This document shows, piece by piece, positions 51,753 to 60,060 of a stretch of DNA of 64,000 bases (positions within the stretch are counted from its first letter, which is position 1; each line of letters begins with the position of its first letter). Both the position numbers and the translations under genes were made by a program. The stretch covers positions 115,106-179,105 of the forward strand of contig NZ_KK211165.1 in assembly GCF_000620705.1 (NCBI RefSeq), written 5' to 3'. Source of the stretch: Nocardioides sp. URHA0020. GTDB taxonomy: Bacteria; Actinomycetota; Actinomycetes; Propionibacteriales; Nocardioidaceae. The notes below the pieces were generated by a model, which did not search any database, had not been told where the DNA came from, and saw only the letters and a program-made list of their open reading frames with translations.

Positions 51753-52691
51753 TCAGGCGTTGGTCGCGACCAGGGTCAGCAGCGTGGCCTCCGGACGGCA
51801 GGCGACCCGGATCCGGGCGTACGGATTGGTGCCCAGCCCGGCCGAGACGTGCAGCCACGCGGAGCCCGGCTCGCCTGGTTGCGACCCGGCGGGATGGCGG
51901 TGCAGGCCCTTGGCGCGAGCGGTGTCGAGATCGCAGTTGGTGGTCAGCGCGCCGAGGCCCGGCAGGCACACCTGCCCGCCGTGGGTGTGGCCCGCGAGCA
52001 CCGCGTCGTACCCGTCCGCGGCGAAGCGGTCGAGCACCCGCAGGTACGGCGCGTGGGTGACCCCCAGGCGCAGGTCGGCGCTCGGGTCGGCGGGCCCGGA
52101 GACCAGGTCGAGCCGGTCGTAGCCGAGGTGCGGGTCGTCGACGCCGGCCAACGCGATCCGGAAGCCGCGGACCACCAGCGTCGCGCGCCGGTTGGTCAGG
52201 TCGGCCCAGCCGGAGGTGGTCAGCTCGTCGCGGAGCTCGCGCCAGGGCAGCAGCGCCGTGTCGGTGTGCCGCTTGCCGTTGTCGGGCAGCAGGTAGCGCA
52301 GCGGGTTGCGCAGCGACGGCGCGAAGTAGTCATTGGAGCCGAAGACGAAGGCGCCGGGCAGGTCGCGCAGGTCGCCGAGGCAGTCGAGGACGACGGGGAC
52401 CGAGCCGAGGTGCGCGAGGTTGTCGCCGGTGTTGACGACGAGGTCGGGGCGGAGGTCGACGAGCCCGCGGAGCCACTCCTGCTTCCTGATCTGGCCCGGG
52501 GTCATGTGGAGGTCGCTGAGGTGCAGCACCCGCAGCTCCGGGCTCCCCGGCGGCAGCACCGGGACCGTGACCCGGCGCAGGGTGTAGGCACGCGCCTCGA
52601 GGACGGCGTACGACGTCAGGGCGGCCCCGCCGAGGACGCCGGCGCCGACGACGCCGAGGGCGGTACGGCGGACGGCGTCGGGGAGGCTCAC
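51753..52691 (-). CDS. Membrane-anchored metallophosphoesterase
   Basis: This 312-residue calcineurin-like phosphoesterase has LHLSDLHM, VVNTGDNLAH, FVFGSNDYFAP (GSND in place of the usual GNHD) and LAGHTHGGQV, together forming the dimetal site. An N-terminal helix (TALGVVGAGVLGGAALTSYAV) anchors it. It resembles M. tuberculosis Rv3683, which also neighbours ponA2. GTG start. Confidence 0.9.
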   Translation of the reverse strand: MSLPDAVRRTALGVVGAGVLGGAALTSYAVLEARAYTLRRVTVPVLPPGSPELRVLHLSDLHMTPGQIRKQEWLRGLVDLRPDLVVNTGDNLAHLGSVPVVLDCLGDLRDLPGAFVFGSNDYFAPSLRNPLRYLLPDNGKRHTDTALLPWRELRDELTTSGWADLTNRRATLVVRGFRIALAGVDDPHLGYDRLDLVSGPADPSADLRLGVTHAPYLRVLDRFAADGYDAVLAGHTHGGQVCLPGLGALTTNCDLDTARAKGLHRHPAGSQPGEPGSAWLHVSAGLGTNPYARIRVACRPEATLLTLVATNA

Positions 52692-52717
52692 CCGCGCAAG
52701 GCTGCCACAATGAGGGC

Positions 52718-53182
52718 ATGAGCCAGCTGAAGGACCGTCTCCGTGCCGACCTCACCACCGCGATCAAGTCCCGCGACGAGGTGCGCTCCTCGACGCTGCG
52801 GATGGTCCTCTCCGCGATCACGAACGCCGAGGTGGCCGGCAAGCAGGCCCGCGAGCTGAGCGACGACGACATCATCGGGGTGCTGTCCACGGAGGCCAAG
52901 AAGCGGCGTGAGGCCGCGACGGCGTTCGCGGACGGCGGCCGGGCCGAGATGGCAGCCAAGGAGGTCGCCGAGGCGGCCGTGATCGCCGACTACCTGCCGG
53001 CCCAGCTCAGCGAGCAGGAGATCGCCGACCTGGTCACCGCGGCGATCGCCCAGGTGGGCGCGGCCGGCGAGGGCATGAAGGCGATGGGCAAGGTGATGGG
53101 CGTGGTGACGCCGCAGGTCAAGGGCCGCGCCGACGGTGGTGCCGTGGCAGCGGAGGTACGCCGCCAGCTCGGCGTGTCCTGA
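52718..53182 (+). CDS. GatB/YqeY-domain protein
   Basis: The 154-residue protein has KDRLRADLTTAIKSRDEVRSS at its N-terminus and MKAMGKVMGVVTPQVKGRADG at its C-terminus, matching the YqeY family, which shares the tail domain of GatB. Role in tRNA amidation or other processes is unproven. It is divergent from the phosphoesterase. Confidence 0.9.
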   Translation: MSQLKDRLRADLTTAIKSRDEVRSSTLRMVLSAITNAEVAGKQARELSDDDIIGVLSTEAKKRREAATAFADGGRAEMAAKEVAEAAVIADYLPAQLSEQEIADLVTAAIAQVGAAGEGMKAMGKVMGVVTPQVKGRADGGAVAAEVRRQLGVS

Positions 53183-53190
53183 GGAGCCCC

Positions 53191-53214
53191 GGGACGGCGT
53201 GGCCCCGCCGTCCC
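53191..53214. terminator. Terminator hairpin between convergent genes
   Basis: GGGACGGCG and CGCCGTCCC form a perfect 9-bp stem around TGGCCC, between the yqeY stop and the ponA2 stop. Confidence 0.7.
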
Positions 53215-53248
53215 AGGCCCCTCGACGGGTGCCGGTCGTCGCTGGGGG

Positions 53249-55618
53249 TCAGCGACCCCCGCGGCCTTTGCCCTTGCCTTTGCCCTTCCCCTTGCCCTTG
53301 CCCTTGTCCTTGGGGGGCTGGTGGCCGTTGGACTGGTAGACCGTCACGACCGAGCCCTTCGGGGCCGTCGAGCCGCCGCCCGGGTCGGTGTAGGCGACGG
53401 TGCCGAGCGGGCTGGTCGAGTCGGCCGAGCCGCCGCTGATCGGGTTGAACCCGGCCTGCTTCAGCGTCGACATGGCGGAGTCGACACTCATCCCGGACAC
53501 GGAGGGCACCTGGGTCGGGATGCCGTTGACCGACTCCGAGGACGGCTTGTCGAAGTCGACCGGGTCGAGCCGGTCCTGGACCGCGTGCATGGCCTGGGCC
53601 CACATCGGGCCGGCGAAGCCGGAGCCGGTCACGGCGTAGATGTAGTTGCCGTGGATGGTCTGGCCGGCCAGCGCCATCGGCTTGCCGCCGTCCTTGCTGG
53701 CGCCCGCGATCATCGCCGCGGTGGCGACCTCGGGGGTGTAGCCGACGAACCAGACGGCCTTGCCGTCCTGCGTGGTGCCGGTCTTGCCGGCCGACGGGAC
53801 GGTCAGGCCGGTGCCACCGAGCTCGTAGCCGAATCCGCCCGGCTCCTGCACCCCGCGCAGCACGTCGTTGATGCCGTCCGCGGTCGACTCCGGGAGCGCC
53901 TGCTGGCACGACTTGCGGTACTTCTTCAGCACGTTACCCGACGAGTCCTCGATGGAGGTCACCGGACGCGAGTCGCAGTGGAGGCCGCGGCCGCCGAAGG
54001 TGGCGTACGCCTCGGCCATCTCCAACGGGCTCGCGTTGGCGATGCCGAGCGTGAACGTCGGCACCCGCTCGGGCAGGTGGGTGCCGTCGCCCTTGGCGTA
54101 GGTGAGGTCGACGCCCAGCGACTTGGCGATCTTGAACGGCTTGCAGACCCCGGTCGCGCGCTCGAGCATCGCGTAGAAGGTGTTCACCGACTCGCGGGTG
54201 CCGCGGTAGAGGTCCATCCGGCCGGACGAGGTCGAGCTGGACACCTTCCAGTCACCGACGAAGTTGCCGGCTCCCGGGCAGTTCGCGAACTCGCTGGTGT
54301 CGATCGTCATCGTCTGCGGAGCGTTGAAGGACGTCGTGAGCGGGATGCCCTCCTCGATCGCGGCGGCCAGGACGAAGGGCTTGAACGTCGAGCCCGCCTG
54401 GAAGCCGGCCGAGTCGCCGTACTTCGTCGGCACCACGTAGTTGAGGAACGTCTCGCCCTTCCTCGCGCTGCGGCCCATCGGGCGCGACTGGGCGATCGCC
54501 GTCACGTTGCCGGTGCGCGGCTGGACCATGGCGATCGCGCCCACGGCCTGGTCGCGTCGGTCGACGTGGTTGGCGACGGCCTTGTCGGCGGCCTTCTGGT
54601 CCTTCAGGTCGATGGTGGAGCGGATCGTGAGGCCGCCGGACTTCAGCAGCTGGCGACGCTGCGCGACCGTCTCGCCGAGCGCCCGGTCGTCGAGCAGGTA
54701 GTTCCAGGCGTAGTCGCAGAAGAACGGGGCGCGGGAGAACCAGCAGCCGTTCTTGGCGTTGCGGATGTGGAGGCCGAGGTTGGTCGCCTTGGTCTTCTCC
54801 GCCTTCTCGCGGGTGATGACGTTGAGGCTGGCCATCCGGTCGAGGACGACGTTGCGTCGTGCGAGCGCGCGGTCGGGGGAGTTGGTCGGGTCGTAGCCGG
54901 TGGGGTTCTTCACCAGGCCGGCGAGCATGGCCGACTGCCGCAGGTTGAGCCGCTTGGCGTTGACCCCGAAGTAGTGCCGGGCGGCCGACTGCACGCCGTA
55001 CGTGCCGTCACCGAAGTAGGCGATGTTGAGGTAGCGCTCGAGGATCCAGTCCTTGGAGTGGTGCTGCTCCATGGCGATCGCGTAGCGGAGCTCCCGCAGC
55101 TTGCGGGCGTAGGTGCCCTCGGTGGCCGCGGCGCGCTCGGCCTTGGTCTTGGCCTGCGTCTGCAGGGTCAGCTTGACCATCTGCTGGGTGATCGAGGAGC
55201 CACCCTGGACGACGCCGTCGTTGGCCTGGTTGGTGACCAGGGCCCGGACGGTGCCCTTCATGTCGAGGGCGCCGTGCTGGTAGAAGCGCGAGTCCTCGAT
55301 CGAGATGATCGACTGGATCATGGTGCGCGAGATCTGGTCCAGCGAGACGTTGACGCGGTTCTCGTCGTAGAACGTGGCGATCGTGTCGCCGTCGGAGTCG
55401 AGCAGCCGGGTGCGCTGCGGCAGCGGGTTGGTCTCGAGCTCGGCCGGCAGGCTGTCCATCGTCTTGGCGACGTTCTTGGCGCCGATGCCGGCGACGCCCG
55501 CGAACGGGATCGCGAGCCCGGCCACGACGACTCCGAGGAGCGCTGCGACCGCCACCATCACCACGAGGTGGGAGGCGATGCGGCCGGCAGTGAGGCGCTC
55601 GTCGCGCGGGACTGACAT
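53249..55618 (-). CDS. ponA2: Bifunctional penicillin-binding protein, PonA2-like, with PASTA domain
   Basis: The 789-residue protein has an N-terminal membrane helix (~20-45). The GT51 transglycosylase motifs are EDSRFYQHGALDMKG and RYAIAMEQHHSKDWILERYLN. The transpeptidase has SxxK in GSTFKPF (S410, K413), SVN in RESVNTF, and KTG in AGKTGTTQD. One PASTA domain (~695-765) and a KGKGKG-rich tail end the protein. It builds peptidoglycan. The start at 55618 (MSVPRDER) is the natural one. Divergent from whiB4, as in M. tuberculosis. Confidence 0.93.
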   Translation of the reverse strand: MSVPRDERLTAGRIASHLVVMVAVAALLGVVVAGLAIPFAGVAGIGAKNVAKTMDSLPAELETNPLPQRTRLLDSDGDTIATFYDENRVNVSLDQISRTMIQSIISIEDSRFYQHGALDMKGTVRALVTNQANDGVVQGGSSITQQMVKLTLQTQAKTKAERAAATEGTYARKLRELRYAIAMEQHHSKDWILERYLNIAYFGDGTYGVQSAARHYFGVNAKRLNLRQSAMLAGLVKNPTGYDPTNSPDRALARRNVVLDRMASLNVITREKAEKTKATNLGLHIRNAKNGCWFSRAPFFCDYAWNYLLDDRALGETVAQRRQLLKSGGLTIRSTIDLKDQKAADKAVANHVDRRDQAVGAIAMVQPRTGNVTAIAQSRPMGRSARKGETFLNYVVPTKYGDSAGFQAGSTFKPFVLAAAIEEGIPLTTSFNAPQTMTIDTSEFANCPGAGNFVGDWKVSSSTSSGRMDLYRGTRESVNTFYAMLERATGVCKPFKIAKSLGVDLTYAKGDGTHLPERVPTFTLGIANASPLEMAEAYATFGGRGLHCDSRPVTSIEDSSGNVLKKYRKSCQQALPESTADGINDVLRGVQEPGGFGYELGGTGLTVPSAGKTGTTQDGKAVWFVGYTPEVATAAMIAGASKDGGKPMALAGQTIHGNYIYAVTGSGFAGPMWAQAMHAVQDRLDPVDFDKPSSESVNGIPTQVPSVSGMSVDSAMSTLKQAGFNPISGGSADSTSPLGTVAYTDPGGGSTAPKGSVVTVYQSNGHQPPKDKGKGKGKGKGKGKGRGGR

Positions 55619-55682
55619 GGCTTCGAGGATACGTGACCGGCCGAGGAGACTCCGATTCCTCGATTGTGACCACTTCACCCGG

Positions 55683-55734
55683 CTGGACTAGCCCAAATGG
55701 ACTAGACGATCTGGGCATATTTGGTCTGGTCCAG
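55683..55734. promoter_or_regulatory. Imperfect inverted repeat with TGGACTAG half-sites in ponA2-whiB4 promoter region
   Basis: CTGGACTAGCCCAAAT (55683-55698) and ATTTGGTCTGGTCCAG (55719-55734) are inverted repeats matching at 14 of 16 positions. TGGACTAG also recurs directly at 55698-55705. The AT-richer 199-bp region serves two divergent genes. A regulator site is likely; which one is unknown. Confidence 0.5.
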
Positions 55735-55832
55735 TCCTCAGCATTTCTTTAACTTTCTCATCGAGGGGAACTATCCCGGGTAGGCCGTCATGGGGACGCT
55801 ACTTATCTCGGAGCGATGTGGGGACATCACTT

Positions 55833-56126
55833 ATGTGGGTTGAAGATTGGGCGAGTGCGGCCGCGTGCCGCGAGTCACAGCCGGACCAGCTGTTCGTGCG
55901 TGGAGCCGAGCAGAACAAGGCCAAGCAGCTGTGCTCCGGCTGCCCGGTGCGGACCGAGTGCCTTGCCGAGGCGCTCGACAACCAGATCGAGTGGGGCGTC
56001 TGGGGTGGGATGACCGAGCGGGAGCGCCGCGCGCTGCTGCGTCGTCGTCCCAACTCCTCGTGGCGCACGATGCTCGAGGCTGCGCGTGCCAAGGACGGCA
56101 CCGTGGTGCCGTCCGTCACCGTCTGA
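55833..56126 (+). CDS. whiB4: WhiB-family regulator, WhiB4-like by position
   Basis: The 97-residue protein has four Fe-S cysteines: C12, C34-x2-C37 and C43 (AAACRES, LCSGCPVRTEC), then the turn WGVWGGMTERERR and a basic tail (LLRRRP). ATG 55833 has GGGGA at suitable spacing; GTG 55818 would add five residues with a poorer signal. It is flanked by ponA2 and two ArsA-like ATPases, as whiB4 (Rv3681c) is in M. tuberculosis; that protein senses oxygen or redox state. Confidence 0.85.
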   Translation: MWVEDWASAAACRESQPDQLFVRGAEQNKAKQLCSGCPVRTECLAEALDNQIEWGVWGGMTERERRALLRRRPNSSWRTMLEAARAKDGTVVPSVTV

Positions 56127-56135
56127 CGCAGCGCG

Positions 56136-57323
56136 TCAGCTGCCCGCCAGCAGCTCGCCGACCCTGCGGAGTCCGGCGAGGTCGTGCACGTCACCGGGAA
56201 GCGCCGGTACGACGGCCGTCGGCACCTGCGGGTGCGCGGCGGCGAAGCGTGCGCGGAGCCGCTCCTCGCGCTCGACGATGCGGGACTGGTCGGCGTGCAG
56301 GCGCAGCAGCCCGGCCGTCAGCGACTCCGGGTCACGCTGTCGCAGGCGCGCCGCGGCGGCCATCGCCTCGTCGGCCGACACCGTGCCGCGAGGCTCGGGA
56401 CTGGCGCGGTTGACGATCAGGCCGACGAGCGGCATGTCGTCCTCGGCGAGCCGTTCGACGAAGTACGCCGCCTCGCGCAGCGCGTCGGGCTCGGGAGCGG
56501 CGATGACCAGGAACGCCGTGCCGTCGGCCTGCAGCAGCTCGAACGTCTTCTGCGCGCGCTGGCGGAACCCGCCGAAGAGCGTGTCGAAGGCCGCGACGAA
56601 GGTCTGCATGTCACGCAGCACCTGGGTGCCGAGGATCTTGTTGAGCGCCCCGGTGATCATCCCGATGCCGGCCGTCATCATCCGGGCCGGACCGCGCGCC
56701 GGGGTGAGCAGCAGCCGGATGAAGCGGCCGTCGAGGAAGCTCGAGAGCCGCTCGGGGGCATCGAGGAAGTCCAGCGCCGAGCGCGACGGCGGGGTGTCCA
56801 CGACGATCAGGTCGTAGCTGCCGTCGAGCTGCGCGTCGGCGTGGATCTGCCCGAGCTTCTCCATCGCCATGTACTCCTGCGTGCCGGAGAACGAGCTGGA
56901 GAGCGCGATGTAGAAGGGGTTCTCGAGGATCTGCCGCGCCTTCTCAGGCGTGGCCTGGCTCTCGACGACCTCGTCGAAGGTGCGCTTCATGTCGAGCATC
57001 ATCGCGTCGAGACCACCGCCCCTGCGGTTGCCCTTGCCGTTGGTCCGCAGGCCGGTGACCGGCCGCGGGGTGTTGTCGAGCTGCTCGATCCCCATCGACT
57101 GGGCGAGCCGCTTGGCCGGGTCGATCGTGAGCACGACGACCTTGCGGCCGCGCTCCGCCGCCCGCAGCGCCAGCGCCGCCGAGGTCGTGGTCTTGCCGAC
57201 GCCACCGGAGCCGCAGCACACGATGATGCCGATGCCGGGGTCGTCGATCAGGGCGTCGACATCCATGGCGGGGGCGGGACCGGGACGACCGGCCAGCGGC
57301 CCGACGCGGGGGCGCGACTTCAT
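56136..57323 (-). CDS. ArsA/Get3-like ATPase, Rv3680 (BagB)-like
   Basis: This 395-residue P-loop ATPase has the deviant Walker A GSGGVGKTTT, switch-like LTIDPAKRLAQSMG, VVDTPPSRSALDFLDAPERL and VNRASPEPRG. In mycobacteria the Rv3679-Rv3680 pair forms a complex linked to tolerance of small metabolites and envelope function. GGGGAG precedes the ATG. It lies 70 bp downstream of its partner on the same strand. It does not appear to be an arsenite pump: no ArsB gene is near. Confidence 0.85.
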   Translation of the reverse strand: MKSRPRVGPLAGRPGPAPAMDVDALIDDPGIGIIVCCGSGGVGKTTTSAALALRAAERGRKVVVLTIDPAKRLAQSMGIEQLDNTPRPVTGLRTNGKGNRRGGGLDAMMLDMKRTFDEVVESQATPEKARQILENPFYIALSSSFSGTQEYMAMEKLGQIHADAQLDGSYDLIVVDTPPSRSALDFLDAPERLSSFLDGRFIRLLLTPARGPARMMTAGIGMITGALNKILGTQVLRDMQTFVAAFDTLFGGFRQRAQKTFELLQADGTAFLVIAAPEPDALREAAYFVERLAEDDMPLVGLIVNRASPEPRGTVSADEAMAAAARLRQRDPESLTAGLLRLHADQSRIVEREERLRARFAAAHPQVPTAVVPALPGDVHDLAGLRRVGELLAGS

Positions 57324-57393
57324 ACCCGCTCCCCGGGGAGGCAGGGGCGGGAGGAGAGCGGCGCCGGGAGGTCGCAGCTGCGGGGGGTGGTCG

Positions 57394-58407
57394 TCACGCG
57401 AGGCCTTGCTGCTTGAGGGTGGCGGCCAGCTCGTAGAGGCCGCCGAGGTCGACGCCGCCGGGCAGCCGCGGGAGCTCGTAGACCGGACGACCCAGCTCCG
57501 CGACCACCGCCCGCTGAGCATCCTCGAGCGCGCGGCGTACGGCGTGGTCGTGGGCCTCGGCCACCAGCCCGTCGACGAGGCTGTCGTCGAGGTCCACCCC
57601 GACCTCCTTGAGGTCGTCGGTGAGCTCCGCGGTGTCCAGCCGGCCGGTCAGCGCGGCCTCGAGGTCGTCGCTGGCGATGTCTCGGGACCGGACCTGGTTG
57701 ACGATCACCGCGCCGACCGGCAGCCCGGCCGTCGTCAGGTCGGTGATGCCGTCGGCGGTCTCCTGGACCGGCATCTCCTCGAGGACGGTCACCAGGTGCA
57801 CGGTGGTGCGCGGCGAGCGGAAGAGCGTCATCACGGTGTCGGCCTGGGTCTTGACCGGCCCGACCTTGGCCAGCCCCGCGAGCTCGTCGTTGACGTTGAG
57901 GAACTGGGTGATGCGACCGGTCGGCGGCGCGTCGAGCACGACCGCGTCGTACTGGATGGCCGCCTTGTTGCGGCTGTTGCGCTGCACCGCCTCGAAGACC
58001 TTGCCGGTGAGGAGCACGTCGCGTACGCCGGGGGCGATGGTGGTCGCGAACTCGATCACGCCGAAGCGGTCGAGCGCCCGGCCCGCGCGGCCGAGCTTGT
58101 AGTACATGGCGAGGTACTCGAGCAGGGCCGACTCGGGGTCGATGTGCAGCGCGTGGACCACCCCCGGTGGCCGGTCTCCGTGGGTGAGCCCGGTGGCGAT
58201 GCGGCGCTCGGCGTACGGCAGCGGGTCGACGTCGAACATCCGCGCGATCCCCTGGCGGCCCTCGGCCTCGCACAGCAGCACCTGCTTGCCGTGGGAGGCC
58301 AGCGCAAGCGCGAGCGAGGCGGCCACGGTCGACTTGCCGGTGCCGCCCTTGCCGGTCACGACGTGCAGACGCACGCGCGACCAGTCGGCAGTGCTCGGCC
58401 CGGACAT
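57394..58407 (-). CDS. ArsA/Get3-like ATPase, Rv3679 (BagA)-like
   Basis: The 337-residue protein has Walker A VTGKGGTGKST, LLCEAEGRQGIARMFDVDPLP, VVLDAPPTGRITQFLNV and VIVNQVRSRD. Length and order match Rv3679 of M. tuberculosis (about 340 residues). It probably forms a heteromeric ATPase with the next gene. Confidence 0.87.
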   Translation of the reverse strand: MSGPSTADWSRVRLHVVTGKGGTGKSTVAASLALALASHGKQVLLCEAEGRQGIARMFDVDPLPYAERRIATGLTHGDRPPGVVHALHIDPESALLEYLAMYYKLGRAGRALDRFGVIEFATTIAPGVRDVLLTGKVFEAVQRNSRNKAAIQYDAVVLDAPPTGRITQFLNVNDELAGLAKVGPVKTQADTVMTLFRSPRTTVHLVTVLEEMPVQETADGITDLTTAGLPVGAVIVNQVRSRDIASDDLEAALTGRLDTAELTDDLKEVGVDLDDSLVDGLVAEAHDHAVRRALEDAQRAVVAELGRPVYELPRLPGGVDLGGLYELAATLKQQGLA

Positions 58408-58414
58408 GGAGCGA

Positions 58415-58479
58415 GCCTAGCCAGGGGAGCCTGACCCCTAAACTCCATCGCGAGGCAGGTCACATCCAGGAGGCTAGGC
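58415..58479 (+). promoter_or_regulatory. Inverted repeat enclosing the leader of the CoA-transferase operon
   Basis: GCCTAGCC (58415-58422) and GGCTAGGC (58472-58479) are perfect inverted repeats. The right arm overlaps the AGGAGG ribosome binding site region and abuts the GTG start. Pairing could hide the start, or the arms could be protein-binding half-sites. Confidence 0.3.
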
Positions 58480-59259
58480 GTGGACAAGGTCGTGACGACC
58501 GCTGCGGAAGCGGTCGCAGACATCCCGGACGGCGCGACGTTGTCGGTCGGCGGGTTCGGACTGTGCGGGATCCCCTCGGTGCTGATCCAGGCGCTGCTCG
58601 AGGCGGGGACCACGGACCTGGAGGCGGTGTCGAACAACTGCGGCGTCGACGACTGGGGCCTGGGCTTGCTGCTGGCGCAGCGGCGGATCCGGCGGATGGT
58701 GTCGTCGTACGTCGGGGAGAACAAGGAGTTCGCGCGGCAGTACCTCGCCGGTGAGCTGGAGGTCGAGCTGACCCCCCAGGGCACCCTGGCGGAGCGGATG
58801 CGGGCCGGCGGGACCGGGATCGCGGCGTTCTTCACCGGCACCGGGGTCGGGACGCAGGTCGCCGAGGGTGGGCTGCCGTGGAAGTACGACTCCGCGGGCA
58901 ACGTGGTCGTGTCCTCGCCGGCCAAGCAGACGCAGGTCTTCTCCACGCCCGAGGGTGAGAGGGAGTTCGTGCTCGAGCGGGCGATCGTCGCGGACTTCGG
59001 GCTCGTGCGGGCGTGGAGGGGCGACCGCCACGGCAACCTCGTCTACCGGGAGTCCGCGGGCAACTTCAACCACCTGGCGGCGATGTGCGGACGGGTGACG
59101 ATCGCGGAGGTCGAGGAGCTCGTCGAGCCGGGCGAGATCGACCCGGCGCAGGTCCACACTCCGGGCGTCTTCGTGCACCGGGTGGTGGGGCTGACCCCGG
59201 AGCAGGCCGCGGACAAGCGGATCGAGAAGCGGACTGTTCGTGCAGGAGGGGCGTCGTGA
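58480..59259 (+). CDS. scoA: 3-oxoacid CoA-transferase subunit A
   Basis: The 259-residue family I CoA transferase subunit has [31 protein letters not shown] and [10 protein letters not shown], with [17 protein letters not shown]. It forms a complex with subunit B to move CoA between succinyl-CoA and a 3-oxoacid. AGGAGG precedes the GTG start. The coding region overlaps subunit B by 4 bp. Confidence 0.93.
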   Translation: MDKVVTTAAEAVADIPDGATLSVGGFGLCGIPSVLIQALLEAGTTDLEAVSNNCGVDDWGLGLLLAQRRIRRMVSSYVGENKEFARQYLAGELEVELTPQGTLAERMRAGGTGIAAFFTGTGVGTQVAEGGLPWKYDSAGNVVVSSPAKQTQVFSTPEGEREFVLERAIVADFGLVRAWRGDRHGNLVYRESAGNFNHLAAMCGRVTIAEVEELVEPGEIDPAQVHTPGVFVHRVVGLTPEQAADKRIEKRTVRAGGAS

Positions 59260-59891
59260 GCTGGTCGCGTGAGGAGATGGCGGCGCGGGCGGCCTCGGAG
59301 CTGACCGACGGCTCGTACGTGAACCTCGGGATCGGGCTCCCGACGCTGGTGCCCAACTACGTGGCCGATGGCGTCGAGCTGGTGCTGCAGTCGGAGAACG
59401 GCGTGCTGGGCACGGGTGCCTATCCCACCGAGGACGCGGTCGACCCGGACCTGATCAACGCCGGCAAGGAGACCGTCACGCTCCGCCCGGGTGCGTCGAT
59501 CTTCGACTCGGCGACGTCGTTCGGGATGATCCGTGGCGGCAAGATCGACGCCGCGATCCTCGGGGCGATGCAGGTCTCGCGGGCCGGTGACATCGCGAAC
59601 TGGATGATCCCCGGCAAGATGGTCAAGGGCATGGGCGGCGCGATGGACCTCGTCAACGGCGCCAAGCGCGTGATCGTGCTGATGGAGCACGTCGCGAAGG
59701 ACGGCTCCTACAAGATCGTCGAGGAGTGCTCGCTGCCCTACACCGGCCGCGGCTGCGTCCAGCGGATCATCACCGACCTGTGCGTGATCGACATCGAGCC
59801 CGGTCCGCACGGGGGCCTGCGGCTGGTGGAGCTCGCACCCGGCGTCACGGAGGCCGAGGTCCGCGAGAAGACGGAGCCGGCGCTGATCTGA
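59256..59891 (+). CDS. scoB: 3-oxoacid CoA-transferase subunit B
   Basis: The 211-residue subunit carries the catalytic glutamate in QSENGVLG (E47). It also has [27 protein letters not shown] and the metal-free loop [22 protein letters not shown] start in a GTGA overlap with scoA. The pair may act on acetoacetate, adipate-pathway or steroid-derived 3-oxoacids; which is not readable. Confidence 0.93.
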   Translation: MSWSREEMAARAASELTDGSYVNLGIGLPTLVPNYVADGVELVLQSENGVLGTGAYPTEDAVDPDLINAGKETVTLRPGASIFDSATSFGMIRGGKIDAAILGAMQVSRAGDIANWMIPGKMVKGMGGAMDLVNGAKRVIVLMEHVAKDGSYKIVEECSLPYTGRGCVQRIITDLCVIDIEPGPHGGLRLVELAPGVTEAEVREKTEPALI

Positions 59892-59898
59892 GCGCGGA

Positions 59899-59926
59899 TG
59901 TCACGCCCGCGACGGGCTGTCTCGTC
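59899..59926 (+). promoter_or_regulatory. ECF41-type promoter
   Basis: TGTCACG (59899) and CGTC (59923) are separated by 17 bp, closely matching the ECF41 promoter consensus TGTCACA-N16-CGTC. It stands just upstream of the operon that encodes the ECF41 factor itself, implying autoregulation. Confidence 0.65.
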
Positions 59927-59934
59927 TACCGGGC

Positions 59935-60060
59935 ATGAGGACGACAACGCAGACGATGGCCACCGGAGTGGACGCGCTGGGTGGGGTGCTGGTGGTGCTC
60001 CTGCCGGTGCCGGCCCGGACCGAGCGGCGGACGGAGCAGCGGACGGGGGTGGCGGCATGA
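59935..60060 (+). CDS. Tiny 41-residue ORF opening the ECF41 operon
   Basis: The frame begins MRTTTQTMATGVDALGGVLV, has a short hydrophobic middle (VLVVLLPV) and ends in a basic tail (RTERRTEQRTGVAA). It starts 8 bp after the predicted -10, so it would be leaderless, and its TGA overlaps the next ATG (ATGA). It may be a real microprotein, a coupling leader, or chance. Confidence 0.35.
   Translation: MRTTTQTMATGVDALGGVLVVLLPVPARTERRTEQRTGVAA

Noticed and set aside
56136..58407. Arsenite efflux system
   Set aside because: The ArsA-like ATPases lack an adjacent arsB/arsD/arsR and match the Rv3679/Rv3680 context instead.
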